From the NCBI RefSeq assembly GCF_000425225.1, contig NZ_AULJ01000008.1, positions 164,278 through 228,277 of the forward strand: a stretch of 64,000 nt of DNA, read 5' to 3'. Shown here piece by piece: positions 17,326-27,312 of the stretch (positions within the stretch are counted from its first letter, which is position 1; every line of letters begins with the position of its first letter). The stretch is from Pontibacillus marinus BH030004 = DSM 16465. Its GTDB lineage: Bacteria; Bacillota; Bacilli; Bacillales; BH030062. Both the position numbers and the translations under genes were made by a program. The notes under the pieces were generated by a model. That model was not told the origin of the DNA, made no database searches, and saw only the letters and a list, made by a program, of their open reading frames with translations.

Positions 17326-20300
17326 ACCTTGGGCAATCATCTTCACAACCTGAACGGAATTCTTTTGACCAATACGGTGTGCACGGTCGGCTGCTTGTTG
17401 TTCTACAGCTGGGTTCCACCACAAGTCATACAAAACAACCGTATCGGCGCCTGTTAAGTTAAGGCCAGTTCCGCCGGCTTTTAAGGAAATTAAGAAGATA
17501 TCTTTTTCCCCTTCGTTAAAGCGGCCGGACATTTCTACGCGCGATTCAGAAGGGGTATTTCCATCAAGATAGAAGTATGTTAATCCTTCTTCCTCCACAA
17601 CTTTGGCGATCAAGCCGAGCATGGTTGTGAACTGAGAGAAGATGAGCATGCGTTGGCCATTTTCACTCGCTTCTCGAATAAAGGCGCGTAACTCTTCCAA
17701 CTTACCAGATTCCCCTTCGTAATTCTCCACGAACAAGGAAGGGTGACAGCACAGCTGACGTAAGCGCGTTAAGTCACTCAGAATCTGCATACGGCTCTTT
17801 TGGAAGCCTTGTGTTTTCAACTGTGATTTAGTCTTAGCCTGAATCTCGTTCAAGTAACCAACATAGAGCTGACGTTGTTCCTTTGTAAGCTCGGTGTAAC
17901 GTACGGATTCGATCTTATCAGGCAGTTCTGTTAAAACCTCTTTCTTCGTTCGGCGCAGAACAAACGGTGATATTTTTTTCTGAATGATCCCTTGATCTAG
18001 ACCTTTAAACGATTTGCGGTCATACAACAACCCTGGCATTACAATCGAAAATAGGGACCATAGCTCTTCAGCACGGTTTTCAACAGGGGTACCTGTTAGA
18101 CCAAAAGCTTGCTCAGAGCGGATACCGCGAATTGCTTTATACGTTTGCGAAGCATGGTTTTTAAAGGATTGAGCTTCATCTAAAAGAAGTCCTTGGAACA
18201 CGTATGGCATATACAGGTCTGTATCGCGACGAATTAATGGATACGAAGTGATGCATAAGTCCACACCTTCAAGGTTTTCCATCTGTGCACGGCGCTGTGC
18301 CTTCGAACCTGAAATGACACGCACATTCAAGGATGGTGCGAATTTTTCAGCTTCCTTCTTCCAGTTATAAATGAGGGAAGAAGGTGCAACCACAAGATAA
18401 GGATGAGCTTCTGGTTTTTCTTTGCGACCAGCCAAAATAAAAGCTAGACCTTGTAGAGTTTTACCAAGTCCCATTTCATCAGCTAAAATACCGCCAAATC
18501 CGTGTTTCGCTAGCGCGCGCATCCATTGAAATCCTTGTATCTGATATTCACGTAAGTCAGCCTGTAGTTCATCTGGTGGTGTTTCGTTCGCAATCTCTGG
18601 ATGCTTGATCGATTCAACAAGATCACGAAACGCTTCACTTTGTGTTACACCTCTGGCTTCATCCATTTGCAGGGCATGGTATTTCGGTAAATGCATGACG
18701 CCATCCTGGATATCATTCGACTGAATCTCTAGTTTTTCGAAAAGATTGCGGGCGTCACTCCATGCATCATCCTCCAACTGCAACACTTTTCCGTTATGAA
18801 GCTGATGGTAGGAATCTTTTTGCTGTAACGATTTGAAGAGATTCGCAATATCCTCATCGGACAGATCATCAGTAGGGAAGCGCACTTCAAACCATCCATA
18901 ATTCTCATCTACATCAAATGTTAGTGGAATCTCAGATGGTATATCATTGAACATCTCATCCACTTCTGGGTCTTTAACAACTTCCGCACGCTGTTCAAGC
19001 TCAGGCAAAATGTTGTAGAAGAAACGCCCTAAATCTTGCCCGTTCACTAGAGATAACACTTCGCCATTCCAGTGGAAGTTCGCTTGTTCGATCAGGCTCA
19101 TAATTTGGCGCTCTTTTTTCATGTTACGAGAGATAATTTGGTCCTCTTTGCTACGTCCTTGTTGGAAAGGATGGATGTGCTCATCACCATACCGGAATTG
19201 AAGATTTGCCTGAAGCGCCTGCCCATCTTTTTTCAATTCAAGAATCGGCTCACATTGGTGGCGCACCATGTTTTCTGCAATCGAAGAATCAGTCTCAAGT
19301 AAGTCATATGCCTCTAAAATAGGGAAAAGTGTTCCGGCCATTTGCTCTATGTGTTCTCGCGTGAAAAACTGATTGTTTCTCGTATATTGTTTCAAGTGGT
19401 TAAAAAGCGGAACCACATTTTGGTGTAAGCTTTCATTTAATTTGTACAGTTTGTTGTGCTTGCTAAAGTAGGGTGAATCCCCGACTGTATGCCCGAGAAA
19501 TCCATTATCCTTGATCGATAGCGTATAATACATTCCTTCTTTAGAGAGGTAGAACTGTTCAGGAAAGCTGTCATGGATAACCTCAAAAGGCATTTCTTTT
19601 GATGCTACTTTTACTGTCACAGCATCGCAATTCTCTAATAAAGGAAAAACCTCTTTTATAAAATGGTTCGGTAGTGAAATAGCTTTTCCTGAAGATGAAG
19701 GGCTTCGAAAATAGGGATTTTCATCGAACCATTGCTGGCTTTTCACAAGAGGATAAAGCTGATCCATAACAGCCGCATCTTCTTCAGAAATAATTTGTTG
19801 ACTCGGGTCGTAGGTGAAATTTTGCGTGAAGTAAAGTTGTTTTTGCTGCTTCCACGCATCGATAAAATCTGCTGGATCTTTTACTACATACAGCCGTGAC
19901 GTACCAGCTTTCATGGATAACTCTACAGTTTCACTACGTCTTGCATCAGAATGTACTTTGCTGAGCTCGAACTGAATATAAAGGGGTTCCTTTGCTGCAG
20001 GAACCAAGTTCTCATCATCATTGGTAATCTGATCCATTAGTTGATCGACGAAAGATGAAGCGGTGTTGATTTGATAGCTAGAAGGTTGTGTCAGTTTTGG
20101 TTCTTCATTTTCTTGAGCTGATCTATCTTTTTTACTCCATACCGTTGTGTGGTTTGTATAACGTTCAATGGTCTCAAGCATTACGGCGATCATGTGCTTG
20201 CAAGGTGTGATGCCATCTGCAAAAGCAGGGCATGAGCAGGAACCTGTTTGATACATCCCACGTTCCGTAAATACCAGCTGCACCTCGTATGCAGTGTTTC

Positions 20301-20472
20301 GACTTCCTTCAACCTCAGCCACGATATGCGTTCCTTGGCCAGTAGGTCGGTATGTCGAGATATTAGACACAGCCCCGTCCTGGAAATACTGAGCTCCACG
20401 CTTATACATCAACCAACCACTACGCTCCAAAACTTCTGATGTAGAAAGATCTATCATAAAGTACGACCCCAT
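17263..20472 (-). CDS. SNF2-family helicase with SWIM zinc finger; C-terminus frameshifted
   Basis: The sequence contains an N-terminal SWIM zinc finger (GSCSCPAFADGITPCKH, about residues 77-93), a large middle region, then a SNF2 ATPase: DEMGLGKTLQGLAF (Walker A), LLLDEAQSFKN (DEAH-like box), GLTGTPVENR and the final motif QQAADRAHRIGQ. SNF2 proteins translocate on double-stranded DNA; the bacterial role is not settled. After MIAQGT the frame reads 19 unrelated residues to a stop at 17263. A second frame gives the expected family ending (TIEEKIQALQEKKQNLFDNL...) down to 17195. Removing two bases at about 17321-17325 restores a 1091-residue protein. Start ATG 20472 is the longest choice; ATG 20457 is possible. 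Confidence 0.9.
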   Translation of the reverse strand: MGSYFMIDLSTSEVLERSGWLMYKRGAQYFQDGAVSNISTYRPTGQGTHIVAEVEGSRNTAYEVQLVFTERGMYQTGSCSCPAFADGITPCKHMIAVMLETIERYTNHTTVWSKKDRSAQENEEPKLTQPSSYQINTASSFVDQLMDQITNDDENLVPAAKEPLYIQFELSKVHSDARRSETVELSMKAGTSRLYVVKDPADFIDAWKQQKQLYFTQNFTYDPSQQIISEEDAAVMDQLYPLVKSQQWFDENPYFRSPSSSGKAISLPNHFIKEVFPLLENCDAVTVKVASKEMPFEVIHDSFPEQFYLSKEGMYYTLSIKDNGFLGHTVGDSPYFSKHNKLYKLNESLHQNVVPLFNHLKQYTRNNQFFTREHIEQMAGTLFPILEAYDLLETDSSIAENMVRHQCEPILELKKDGQALQANLQFRYGDEHIHPFQQGRSKEDQIISRNMKKERQIMSLIEQANFHWNGEVLSLVNGQDLGRFFYNILPELEQRAEVVKDPEVDEMFNDIPSEIPLTFDVDENYGWFEVRFPTDDLSDEDIANLFKSLQQKDSYHQLHNGKVLQLEDDAWSDARNLFEKLEIQSNDIQDGVMHLPKYHALQMDEARGVTQSEAFRDLVESIKHPEIANETPPDELQADLREYQIQGFQWMRALAKHGFGGILADEMGLGKTLQGLAFILAGRKEKPEAHPYLVVAPSSLIYNWKKEAEKFAPSLNVRVISGSKAQRRAQMENLEGVDLCITSYPLIRRDTDLYMPYVFQGLLLDEAQSFKNHASQTYKAIRGIRSEQAFGLTGTPVENRAEELWSLFSIVMPGLLYDRKSFKGLDQGIIQKKISPFVLRRTKKEVLTELPDKIESVRYTELTKEQRQLYVGYLNEIQAKTKSQLKTQGFQKSRMQILSDLTRLRQLCCHPSLFVENYEGESGKLEELRAFIREASENGQRMLIFSQFTTMLGLIAKVVEEEGLTYFYLDGNTPSESRVEMSGRFNEGEKDIFLISLKAGGTGLNLTGADTVVLYDLWWNPAVEQQAADRAHRIGQKNSVQVVKMIAQGTQLKKRFKPCRRRSRTCLIT

Positions 20473-20781
20473 TTCACCGAATCTCGTTATTACACAATAC
20501 TCCTATTTTAACCTATATAGCAGTTGAAACGAAAGGCGAAGGGTAGAGGAGAGATTTGGGAGGACTAACACCCACCACCGATAGAACATGAAATTCTTCC
20601 ATCTTAATTAAAAAAGCATTACAAGTATTACAAATGTTTTTCTCCTTTTTTACATATTTTTTTGAGAAAAATGAGAAAAAGTTCAAAATTGTCAGATAAC
20701 GTGTATAATTAAGAGCAACACATTTTCAGTTGATTCAGAAAAGACAGACAATTCAATCCCGTTCTCGTAAGGGGGATACAT
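20473..20781 (+). promoter_or_regulatory. Divergent intergenic region with promoter of the oligopeptide operon
   Basis: This is an AT-rich gap between the SNF2 and OppD-like genes. TATAAT at 20704-20709 has only a weak -35 (GTTCAA, 20681-20686, 17-base spacing). A tract of T and A runs at 20640-20680 may serve as an UP element. No palindrome or riboswitch class was recognised. Confidence 0.4.
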
Positions 20782-21774
20782 ATGGAACAGGAACCGATAC
20801 TTCAAGTTGAAAATTTGCATACACATTTCTTCACCAAGTCAGGGGTTGTTAAAGCGGTTGATGGCGTGAGTTTTGACATCAAACCGGGGGAAACTCTTGG
20901 GATCGTTGGTGAATCGGGATCAGGTAAAAGTATCACCGCCATGTCCATCATGCGGCTGATCAAGGATCCTCCAGGAAAAATCGTGGATGGAAGAGTTCTT
21001 TTTAAAGGAGAGAACCTTCTTGAAAAGTCCAAAAAAGAAATGCGATCCATTCGAGGGAATCAAATTTCAATGGTCTTTCAGGATCCAATGACATCCCTCA
21101 ATCCGGTTTTTACCGTTGAAAAGCAGATGGTTGAAACCATTCAGACACACCGAAAAGTTTCCAAAAAAGAAGCGATTGACCGTGCCGTTGAACTTCTTGA
21201 TCTAGTTGGGATTCCATCCGCACGCAGCCGTCTCAAAAGCTACCCACATGAATTCAGTGGGGGGATGAGACAACGTGTAATGATTGCACTTGCTTTATCG
21301 TGTGATCCGGAAGTTCTCATTGCAGACGAACCGACAACAGCACTAGACGTAACGATTCAGGCGCAAATTCTTGAATTACTTGAGCGTCTTCAAAAAGAAC
21401 TTGGTATGGCGATTGTAATGATTACACACGACTTAGGTGTTGTAGCGGAAGTTTGTGATCGAGTTATGGTTATGTACGCCGGGAAACCCGTTGAATTTTC
21501 TGAAGTAACCGAGCTATTCGATCATCCGAAGCATCCATATACGTGGGGGCTGATGAGTTCCATCCCACAAATCAAAAATAGACAAGATCGCCTGGAGGCC
21601 ATTTCAGGTCTTCCGCCAGATTTACGTGATCTGCCGCAGGGTTGTAGCTTTGCACCTCGCTGTAAGCATGCGATGGATAAGTGTCATGAAGTCGACCCAG
21701 CGTTTAGAGAACACATACCAGCACACCATGTTCGTTGCTTACTGTATGAAGAGAAAGAAGAGGTGACAACATGA
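20782..21774 (+). CDS. Oligopeptide ABC transporter ATPase, OppD/DppD type
   Basis: The 330-residue ATPase has Walker A GESGSGKS, signature [16 protein letters not shown], Walker [13 protein letters not shown] and the C-terminal oligopeptide/dipeptide domain with four Cys-type positions ([19 protein letters not shown]). It energises peptide or nickel-type import with the next gene. First gene of a five-gene operon (ATPase, ATPase, binding protein, permease, permease). Its stop overlaps the next ATG (ATGA). Confidence 0.93.
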   Translation: MEQEPILQVENLHTHFFTKSGVVKAVDGVSFDIKPGETLGIVGESGSGKSITAMSIMRLIKDPPGKIVDGRVLFKGENLLEKSKKEMRSIRGNQISMVFQDPMTSLNPVFTVEKQMVETIQTHRKVSKKEAIDRAVELLDLVGIPSARSRLKSYPHEFSGGMRQRVMIALALSCDPEVLIADEPTTALDVTIQAQILELLERLQKELGMAIVMITHDLGVVAEVCDRVMVMYAGKPVEFSEVTELFDHPKHPYTWGLMSSIPQIKNRQDRLEAISGLPPDLRDLPQGCSFAPRCKHAMDKCHEVDPAFREHIPAHHVRCLLYEEKEEVTT

Positions 21775-22760
21775 GCAATCTCTTAGAAGTAAAAAATCTA
21801 AAAAAGCATTTTCCGATAAAAAAAGGAGCAATTTTCCCGAAGCAAGTTGGAGCTGTTAAAGCTGTTGATGGCGTTTCTTTTCATGTGCGAAAAGGAGAAA
21901 CACTAGGACTTGTAGGGGAAAGTGGTTGTGGGAAATCCACCACAGGCAGAGCGATATTGAATCTGATTCAGCCATCAGAAGGCGAAGTAATTTATAAAGG
22001 CGAGGACATTTCCCATTACAAAGGGGAAAAGCTTCGTAAATTGCGCCAGGATATCCAAATCATTTTCCAGGATCCTTATGCATCCTTAAATCCGCGTATG
22101 ACGGTGGAGCAGATCATTGCTGAACCGATGAGAGCTTTTGGCACTCCTAAGAAAGAACGAGAGGAAAAGATTGATTACTTACTTGATGTGGTTGGATTAA
22201 GTTCATATCACAAACATCGTTATCCACATGAGTTCAGTGGAGGACAGCGTCAACGTATCGGAATTGCTCGAGCTCTTACGCTTGATCCAGAATTAATCAT
22301 TTGTGATGAGCCAGTATCCGCACTAGACGTGTCTATACAGGCGCAGGTCATCAATTTAATGGAAGACCTGCAAAAAGAATTTGATCTCACATTTATTTTT
22401 ATCGCCCATGACCTTAGTGTCGTGCACCATATAAGTGATCGCGTAGCGGTTATGTACTTAGGAGAAATTGTTGAGGTTGGGGAAGTAGAAGAGCTTTATG
22501 CTAACCCGAAGCATCCTTATACACAAGCTTTACTTTCTGCTATTCCAGAAGCCGATCCACACCTTAAGCGTGATCGCATGGTTCTTGAAGGCGACCTTCC
22601 AAGTCCGTCAAACCCTCCAGCAGGGTGTAAGTTCCACACGAGGTGCCCGTTTGCCGAGGAGATTTGTCGGACGGAACATCCTGAGCTGAAAGATGTCTCT
22701 ACAGGAGATCATCAGGCAGCTTGTCATCTTGTTAAGGAGGTGGTTGGAAGTAACGGATAG
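21771..22760 (+). CDS. Oligopeptide ABC transporter ATPase, OppF/DppF type
   Basis: The 329-residue partner ATPase has [31 protein letters not shown] and [12 protein letters not shown], and the C-terminal domain [19 protein letters not shown]. It starts within the stop codon of the OppD-type gene, so the two subunits are translationally coupled. Peptide import is the family role; the exact peptide is not readable. Confidence 0.93.
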   Translation: MSNLLEVKNLKKHFPIKKGAIFPKQVGAVKAVDGVSFHVRKGETLGLVGESGCGKSTTGRAILNLIQPSEGEVIYKGEDISHYKGEKLRKLRQDIQIIFQDPYASLNPRMTVEQIIAEPMRAFGTPKKEREEKIDYLLDVVGLSSYHKHRYPHEFSGGQRQRIGIARALTLDPELIICDEPVSALDVSIQAQVINLMEDLQKEFDLTFIFIAHDLSVVHHISDRVAVMYLGEIVEVGEVEELYANPKHPYTQALLSAIPEADPHLKRDRMVLEGDLPSPSNPPAGCKFHTRCPFAEEICRTEHPELKDVSTGDHQAACHLVKEVVGSNG

Positions 22761-22823
22761 CGCATTATCGGTACAGCCAACCAAGAAGAAACACAGATCC
22801 ATAATCAATAGGGGGTAATTTTC

Positions 22824-24491
22824 TTGAAAAAACATTTGTTTCGCACGCTTCTAGCACTAAGTTTGCTAGTTGTGCTAGCTCTAGCAGCATGTAGTGGTGA
22901 ATCAACATCGTCTGAAAATCCAGATGATAGCTCAGACCAGAGCAACGAAGAAGATAACAGCAGCAATAATAACGATGGTAACAGTGATGAAAATGCAAGT
23001 GAAGGTTCTGGTAAGGATACATTAGTATTTGGTCGTGGTGCTGACTCCAAGCAGTTAGACCCATCTAAAGTAACAGATGGTGAGTCCATCTACGTTACAC
23101 AGCAAATTTATGATCAGCTTGTTACGTATGAGCAAGATAGCACAGAGGTAAAACCAGCTCTTGCTACAGATTGGAAAACAAGTGATGACGGCACAGTTTG
23201 GACTTTCACTCTACGTGAAGGTGTGAAATTCCACGATGGTACATCTTTTGAAGCGGAAGACGTTGTCTACAACTTCGAACGTTGGACGAAATCTAAAGAC
23301 TACATTTACTACGGTTATATGTTCGGTGGTCATGAAGATGGCTTGATCGAAAAAGTTGAAGCTGTAGATGAGTACACAGTTAAATTTACATTAAAAGAAC
23401 CAAACGCTCCATTCATTCAGACTCTAGCAATGCCTCCATTTGGTATCGCAAGTCCTGATGCAATTGAAAAACATGGTGAGAATTACTTCAAGAACCCAGT
23501 AGGAACTGGACCATTCAAGTTTGAAAGCTGGACTCGTGGAGACCGCATCGAACTTTCAAGAAACGACGACTTCTGGGGTCAAAAAGCAGGCGTTAAAAAC
23601 CTAACATTCCGTGTTATTCCGGATAACGGAGCACGTTTCATGGAACTTCAGTCTGGCTCTATTGACTTAATGCTTGGTTTAAACCCACAGGATCTTGAAC
23701 CAGCTGAAAATGCTGATGGTCTTCAAGTATTCCGTCGTCCTTCTATGAACGTTGGGTACATGGCAATGAACACAGATAAAGAAGGTCCACTAGCTGATAG
23801 AAAAGTACGTCAAGCAATTAACCTAGCAGTTGATAAGAAAGAGCTTATTAAGTTGTTCGAAGGTCTTGGAAAGAGCGCGAAGAACCCAATGCCTCCAAGC
23901 CTATGGGGTTATAACGATGACATCGATCCATACGGTTACGATGTAGAAAAAGCGAAAACGCTTCTAGCTGAAGCAGGATATGGTGACGGAATTGACATTA
24001 CGCTTTACACAATGCCAAACCCTCGTCCATACATGCCACAGCCGAAAGTAACAGCACAAGCGATTCAACAAATGTTGAAAGAAGCTAACATCAACGTTGA
24101 GATCGTTGAAAACGATTGGGAAACACACCTAGAAGTAACCCAAAATGGTGAGCATGACATGGCACTTCTTGGTTGGACTGGTGACAATGGTGACCCAGAT
24201 AACTTCCTTTATGTATTACTAGATAAAGATAATGCAAAAGTAGGTTCTGCTGGTAACATTGCATTCTACAAAAACGATGAAGTTCATGATCTACTGAAGA
24301 GCGCTCAGTCTGAAATGGAGCAATCCAAACGTGCTGAGAAATACAAAAAGGCTCAAGAGATCATCCATAAAGATGCTCCATGGTTGCCAATTGCGCACAC
24401 AACTCCACCTCTAGTAGGTAAAGATAATATTAAAGGTTATGTGCCACATGCAACTGGTTCTGAGAAGCTTCACACAATCACTTTTGAATAA
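22824..24491 (+). CDS. Peptide-binding lipoprotein (family 5 solute-binding protein)
   Basis: The 555-residue protein has a lipoprotein signal (LALAAC lipobox at about residues 20-25), a very acidic Ser/Asn/Asp/Glu linker of about 45 residues and the family-5 signature near residues 105-150 (VWTFTLREGVKFHDGTSFEA). It resembles DppA/OppA-type dipeptide or oligopeptide receptors. The long acidic linker is compatible with a salt-adapted cell surface. Strong hairpins follow it before the permease genes. Confidence 0.92.
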   Translation: MKKHLFRTLLALSLLVVLALAACSGESTSSENPDDSSDQSNEEDNSSNNNDGNSDENASEGSGKDTLVFGRGADSKQLDPSKVTDGESIYVTQQIYDQLVTYEQDSTEVKPALATDWKTSDDGTVWTFTLREGVKFHDGTSFEAEDVVYNFERWTKSKDYIYYGYMFGGHEDGLIEKVEAVDEYTVKFTLKEPNAPFIQTLAMPPFGIASPDAIEKHGENYFKNPVGTGPFKFESWTRGDRIELSRNDDFWGQKAGVKNLTFRVIPDNGARFMELQSGSIDLMLGLNPQDLEPAENADGLQVFRRPSMNVGYMAMNTDKEGPLADRKVRQAINLAVDKKELIKLFEGLGKSAKNPMPPSLWGYNDDIDPYGYDVEKAKTLLAEAGYGDGIDITLYTMPNPRPYMPQPKVTAQAIQQMLKEANINVEIVENDWETHLEVTQNGEHDMALLGWTGDNGDPDNFLYVLLDKDNAKVGSAGNIAFYKNDEVHDLLKSAQSEMEQSKRAEKYKKAQEIIHKDAPWLPIAHTTPPLVGKDNIKGYVPHATGSEKLHTITFE

Positions 24492-24516
24492 TAATAGAAT
24501 TTAGAAATTCATTGGG

Positions 24517-24547
24517 GGTCTGGTCCCGCAACAAGTGGGATCAGACC
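24517..24547 (+). terminator. Intra-operon hairpin after the peptide-binding protein
   Basis: Perfect stem GGTCTGGTCCC / GGGATCAGACC (one G-U), with only a weak T-tract after it. It is probably an mRNA-stabilising or partial terminator rather than a full stop. A second, imperfect stem (about 24582-24620, CACTTCACTTT with AGAGTGAAGGTG) follows. Confidence 0.6.
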
Positions 24548-24674
24548 TTACATATGTAAACAACTCAAATAGGATAAGCCACTTCACTTTAACAGGGAGA
24601 AACCTGCTAGAGTGAAGGTGCTTATCCAACAAACGAGAACAATATCTTACATTTTCTACATAGGAGGGATCACT

Positions 24675-25679
24675 TTGTTAAATTACATCATTCGTCGCTT
24701 AGTCATGTTAATACCAGTATTATTAGGGGTGTCGATATTAACATTTTCCATGATTCATATGATCCCTGGTGATCCAGCGCGAAGCATGCTGGGAACAAAA
24801 GCTAATGAAAAGGCTCTTACGGAACTGCGAGAGGAACTTGGGTTGAATGATCCTTACCTTGTGCAATATGGAAAGTTTCTTGGAGATCTGGCGCAAGGGG
24901 ACTTAGGTACTTCGTTCAAGACCAAGGCGCCTGTTTCAGATGAATTAGAGAGTCGACTGCCTGCCACCATTGAACTAACCCTTTTCGCTATGGCGATTGC
25001 GATGGTTGTTGGTGTTTTGGCGGGTGTTATATCAGCAGTTAAACAATATTCATGGTTTGATAATCTTAGTATGACCGGGGCCTTGTTTGGGGTCTCGATA
25101 CCGATTTTCTGGCTAGGTCTAATGATGATCTGGTTGTTCTCCGTTAAGCTAGGCTGGCTTCCGGCTTCAGGAAGATTATCAAGCGGAGTAGAGATTGAAG
25201 CGATCACACACTTTTATTTATTAGATAGTATTCTCACGTTGAACTGGTCAGGGTTTGCAGATGTATTCAAACATTTACTCATGCCAGGTGTTGCACTTGC
25301 AACGATCCCGATGGCCATTATAGCTCTTATGACGCGTTCGAGTATGCTTGAAGTCATGAACCAAGACTATATCCGTACAGCAGATGCAAAAGGTTTAGCT
25401 ACTTACTTAGTTGTCTTTCAGCACGCATTAAAGAATGCCTTCTTACCCGTTTTAACTGTAATTGGGCTTCAATTTGGATTTTTGCTTGGAGGAGCTGTTT
25501 TAACAGAGACGATCTTCTCTTGGCCTGGCATTGGACGCTTCGTTTTACAATCCATTCTTGCCAGAGATTACCCAGTTGTGCAAAGTACCATTCTAGTCAT
25601 TGCGGTTATTTTCGTGTTTGTGAACCTAATTACCGATATCTTATACAAATACATTGATCCACGTATTAGTCTCGATTAG
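24675..25679 (+). CDS. Peptide ABC permease, DppB/OppB type
   Basis: The 334-residue permease has six membrane segments and the family start LNYIIRRLVMLIPVLLGVSILTF. The EAA-type loop near residues 235-255 reads DYIRTADAKGLA. The start chosen is TTG 24675, 6 bases after TAGGAGGG. The upstream in-frame codons from 24612 fall in the hairpin region and do not look like a permease N-terminus. It works with the DppC-type gene 17 bases downstream. Confidence 0.9.
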   Translation: MLNYIIRRLVMLIPVLLGVSILTFSMIHMIPGDPARSMLGTKANEKALTELREELGLNDPYLVQYGKFLGDLAQGDLGTSFKTKAPVSDELESRLPATIELTLFAMAIAMVVGVLAGVISAVKQYSWFDNLSMTGALFGVSIPIFWLGLMMIWLFSVKLGWLPASGRLSSGVEIEAITHFYLLDSILTLNWSGFADVFKHLLMPGVALATIPMAIIALMTRSSMLEVMNQDYIRTADAKGLATYLVVFQHALKNAFLPVLTVIGLQFGFLLGGAVLTETIFSWPGIGRFVLQSILARDYPVVQSTILVIAVIFVFVNLITDILYKYIDPRISLD

Positions 25680-25696
25680 AAAGGGTGTGAGATAGA

Positions 25697-26602
25697 ATGT
25701 CAGCACAAATGGATTTAGAGCAAAATTCGAAAGTAAAAGCAAAAAAGCCAAAAAAAGAATCCAGCTTATGGGGAGATGCTCTTTCTCGGATATTAAAGAG
25801 TAAAACCTCTTTCATTGGATTAATGATTATATTGTTACTTATAGTTGTTGCAGTCCTAGCACCAGTTCTTGCACCATATCATCCCATTGATGATGGTAGT
25901 ATTATTGACCGCTATCAACCACCTTCTGCTGAGCACTGGTTGGGAACCGATCAGCTAGGTCGAGATATTTTGAGCCGTATCATTTATGGTGCTCGTATAT
26001 CGATTAAGATTGGCGTTATAGCTGTAGGAATTGCTTTTGTTGTAGGTACGTTATTAGGTGGAATCGCTGGTTACATTGGCCGTTGGGTCGATAATGTAAT
26101 CATGCGTATTATCGATATCATGATGGCATTCCCTAGTATTCTACTAGCGATTGCGATGGTTGCGATTCTTGGAAAAAGCTTAACAAATGCTATGATTGCC
26201 GTTGGGATAGTTGGGGTACCACAGTTCGCACGTATTGTTCGTTCAACCGTTCTCTCGATTAAAGAAAAAGAATTTGTTGAATCTGCTCGTGCATCTGGAG
26301 TGAAAAATGGTCGTATATTAATGCGACATGTTTTACCAAACTGTATGGCGCCTATTATCGTTCAGGCTACATTAAGTGTAGGTACAGCGATTCTTGATGC
26401 AGCTGGTCTAAGCTTCCTTGGCCTAGGAGCTCAAGGGGCTACGCCTGAATGGGGCGTTATGCTGAGTGATGGAAGAGCTGCTCTTCAAACATCACCATGG
26501 GTTATCACATTCCCAGGCTTAGCTATTTTCTTAGTTGTTTTAGGCTTTAATCTATTCGGTGATGGTCTGCGTGATGCACTAGATCCAAGGTTGAAGCAAT
26601 AG
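25697..26602 (+). CDS. Peptide ABC permease, DppC/OppC type
   Basis: The 301-residue permease has a charged N-terminus of about 35 residues before the first membrane helix, the conserved WLGTDQLGRDILSRIIYGARIS, and the EAA loop EFVESARASGVKNGRILMRHVLP. Second membrane subunit of the importer and last gene before a strong terminator. Confidence 0.93.
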   Translation: MSAQMDLEQNSKVKAKKPKKESSLWGDALSRILKSKTSFIGLMIILLLIVVAVLAPVLAPYHPIDDGSIIDRYQPPSAEHWLGTDQLGRDILSRIIYGARISIKIGVIAVGIAFVVGTLLGGIAGYIGRWVDNVIMRIIDIMMAFPSILLAIAMVAILGKSLTNAMIAVGIVGVPQFARIVRSTVLSIKEKEFVESARASGVKNGRILMRHVLPNCMAPIIVQATLSVGTAILDAAGLSFLGLGAQGATPEWGVMLSDGRAALQTSPWVITFPGLAIFLVVLGFNLFGDGLRDALDPRLKQ

Positions 26603-26651
26603 TAGGAAATTTCGAAAAACAATTTATATCACATGGGTTATCATGTACACT

Positions 26652-26683
26652 AAAGGATAAAGCGACCGGCTTTATCCTTTTTT
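26652..26683 (+). terminator. Terminator of the peptide ABC operon
   Basis: Perfect stem AAAGGATAAAGC / GCTTTATCCTTT with loop GACCG and TTTTTT. Confidence 0.95.
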
Positions 26684-26704
26684 GCGTTTAATGAGGTGTG
26701 TCTA

Positions 26705-27295
26705 ATGAAAAAATATTCTCTAGCAGCGTTTTTGCTTTTCCTATGTGTAGGCGTTATGCTCGTGAATCAGCGTACTAGTGAAGGGGAAAAGATGAATACA
26801 TGGCCCAATTTGCCAGCGCCAATAGGTGAAGCACCTATGCTGATCACTTCTGCAGGGCAGGCAACAGAGGGCAAGGTTTTTTCTTTTATTACAAAAGACC
26901 TTCACTTAGAAGGGGATTATCGCCCAAGAGCACTCGCTTCAGATCTATATGATTACAGCACTCTCGTTATCGTTGCCGGATATAGCCCACACGGCTTAAA
27001 CCAAACCTATCGTTCTATTAAAGAGGAAAAGAAACGTGTTCATCGTTTGCTGCATGAGGCTGAGAGAAGTTCGATCCCGACCATTTTGATCCATATGGGG
27101 GGAGCTGCTCGCGACGATGAGATCACTTGGTCCATCATGGAGGAATCGATGCATCACCTTGACTATGTGATTGGTTTTCGAGAAATGAAGCAGAAAAAAG
27201 AACTTGTGAAGCTTGCTGACGATTACGACGTTCCAGTAACGCTTGTAGATGAAATGGAGGATCTTAGGACCCCATTTAACTCTGTGTTCCGGTAG
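26705..27295 (+). CDS. Exported protein of unknown function (possibly DUF6305-like)
   Basis: The 196 residues start with a signal or anchor helix (KKYSLAAFLLFLCVGVMLV) and continue with a compact alpha/beta domain: MLITSAGQATEGKV, TLVIVAGYSPHGLNQTYRSI, PTILIHMGGAARDDEITWSIM, VPVTLVDEMEDL. I do not recognise a catalytic motif. The family name is from memory and uncertain. ATG 26705 lies 8 bases after GAGGTG. It is 17 bases from the sensor kinase gene, so it may supply or sense the ligand of that two-component system. Confidence 0.7.
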   Translation: MKKYSLAAFLLFLCVGVMLVNQRTSEGEKMNTWPNLPAPIGEAPMLITSAGQATEGKVFSFITKDLHLEGDYRPRALASDLYDYSTLVIVAGYSPHGLNQTYRSIKEEKKRVHRLLHEAERSSIPTILIHMGGAARDDEITWSIMEESMHHLDYVIGFREMKQKKELVKLADDYDVPVTLVDEMEDLRTPFNSVFR

Positions 27296-27312
27296 AGTCT
27301 GGGGGGAGACAC

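Noticed and set aside
17315..17330. Programmed ribosomal frameshift in the SNF2 gene
   Set aside because: No slippery heptamer, and the change is an AC duplication after all functional motifs, which fits mutation or sequencing error better.
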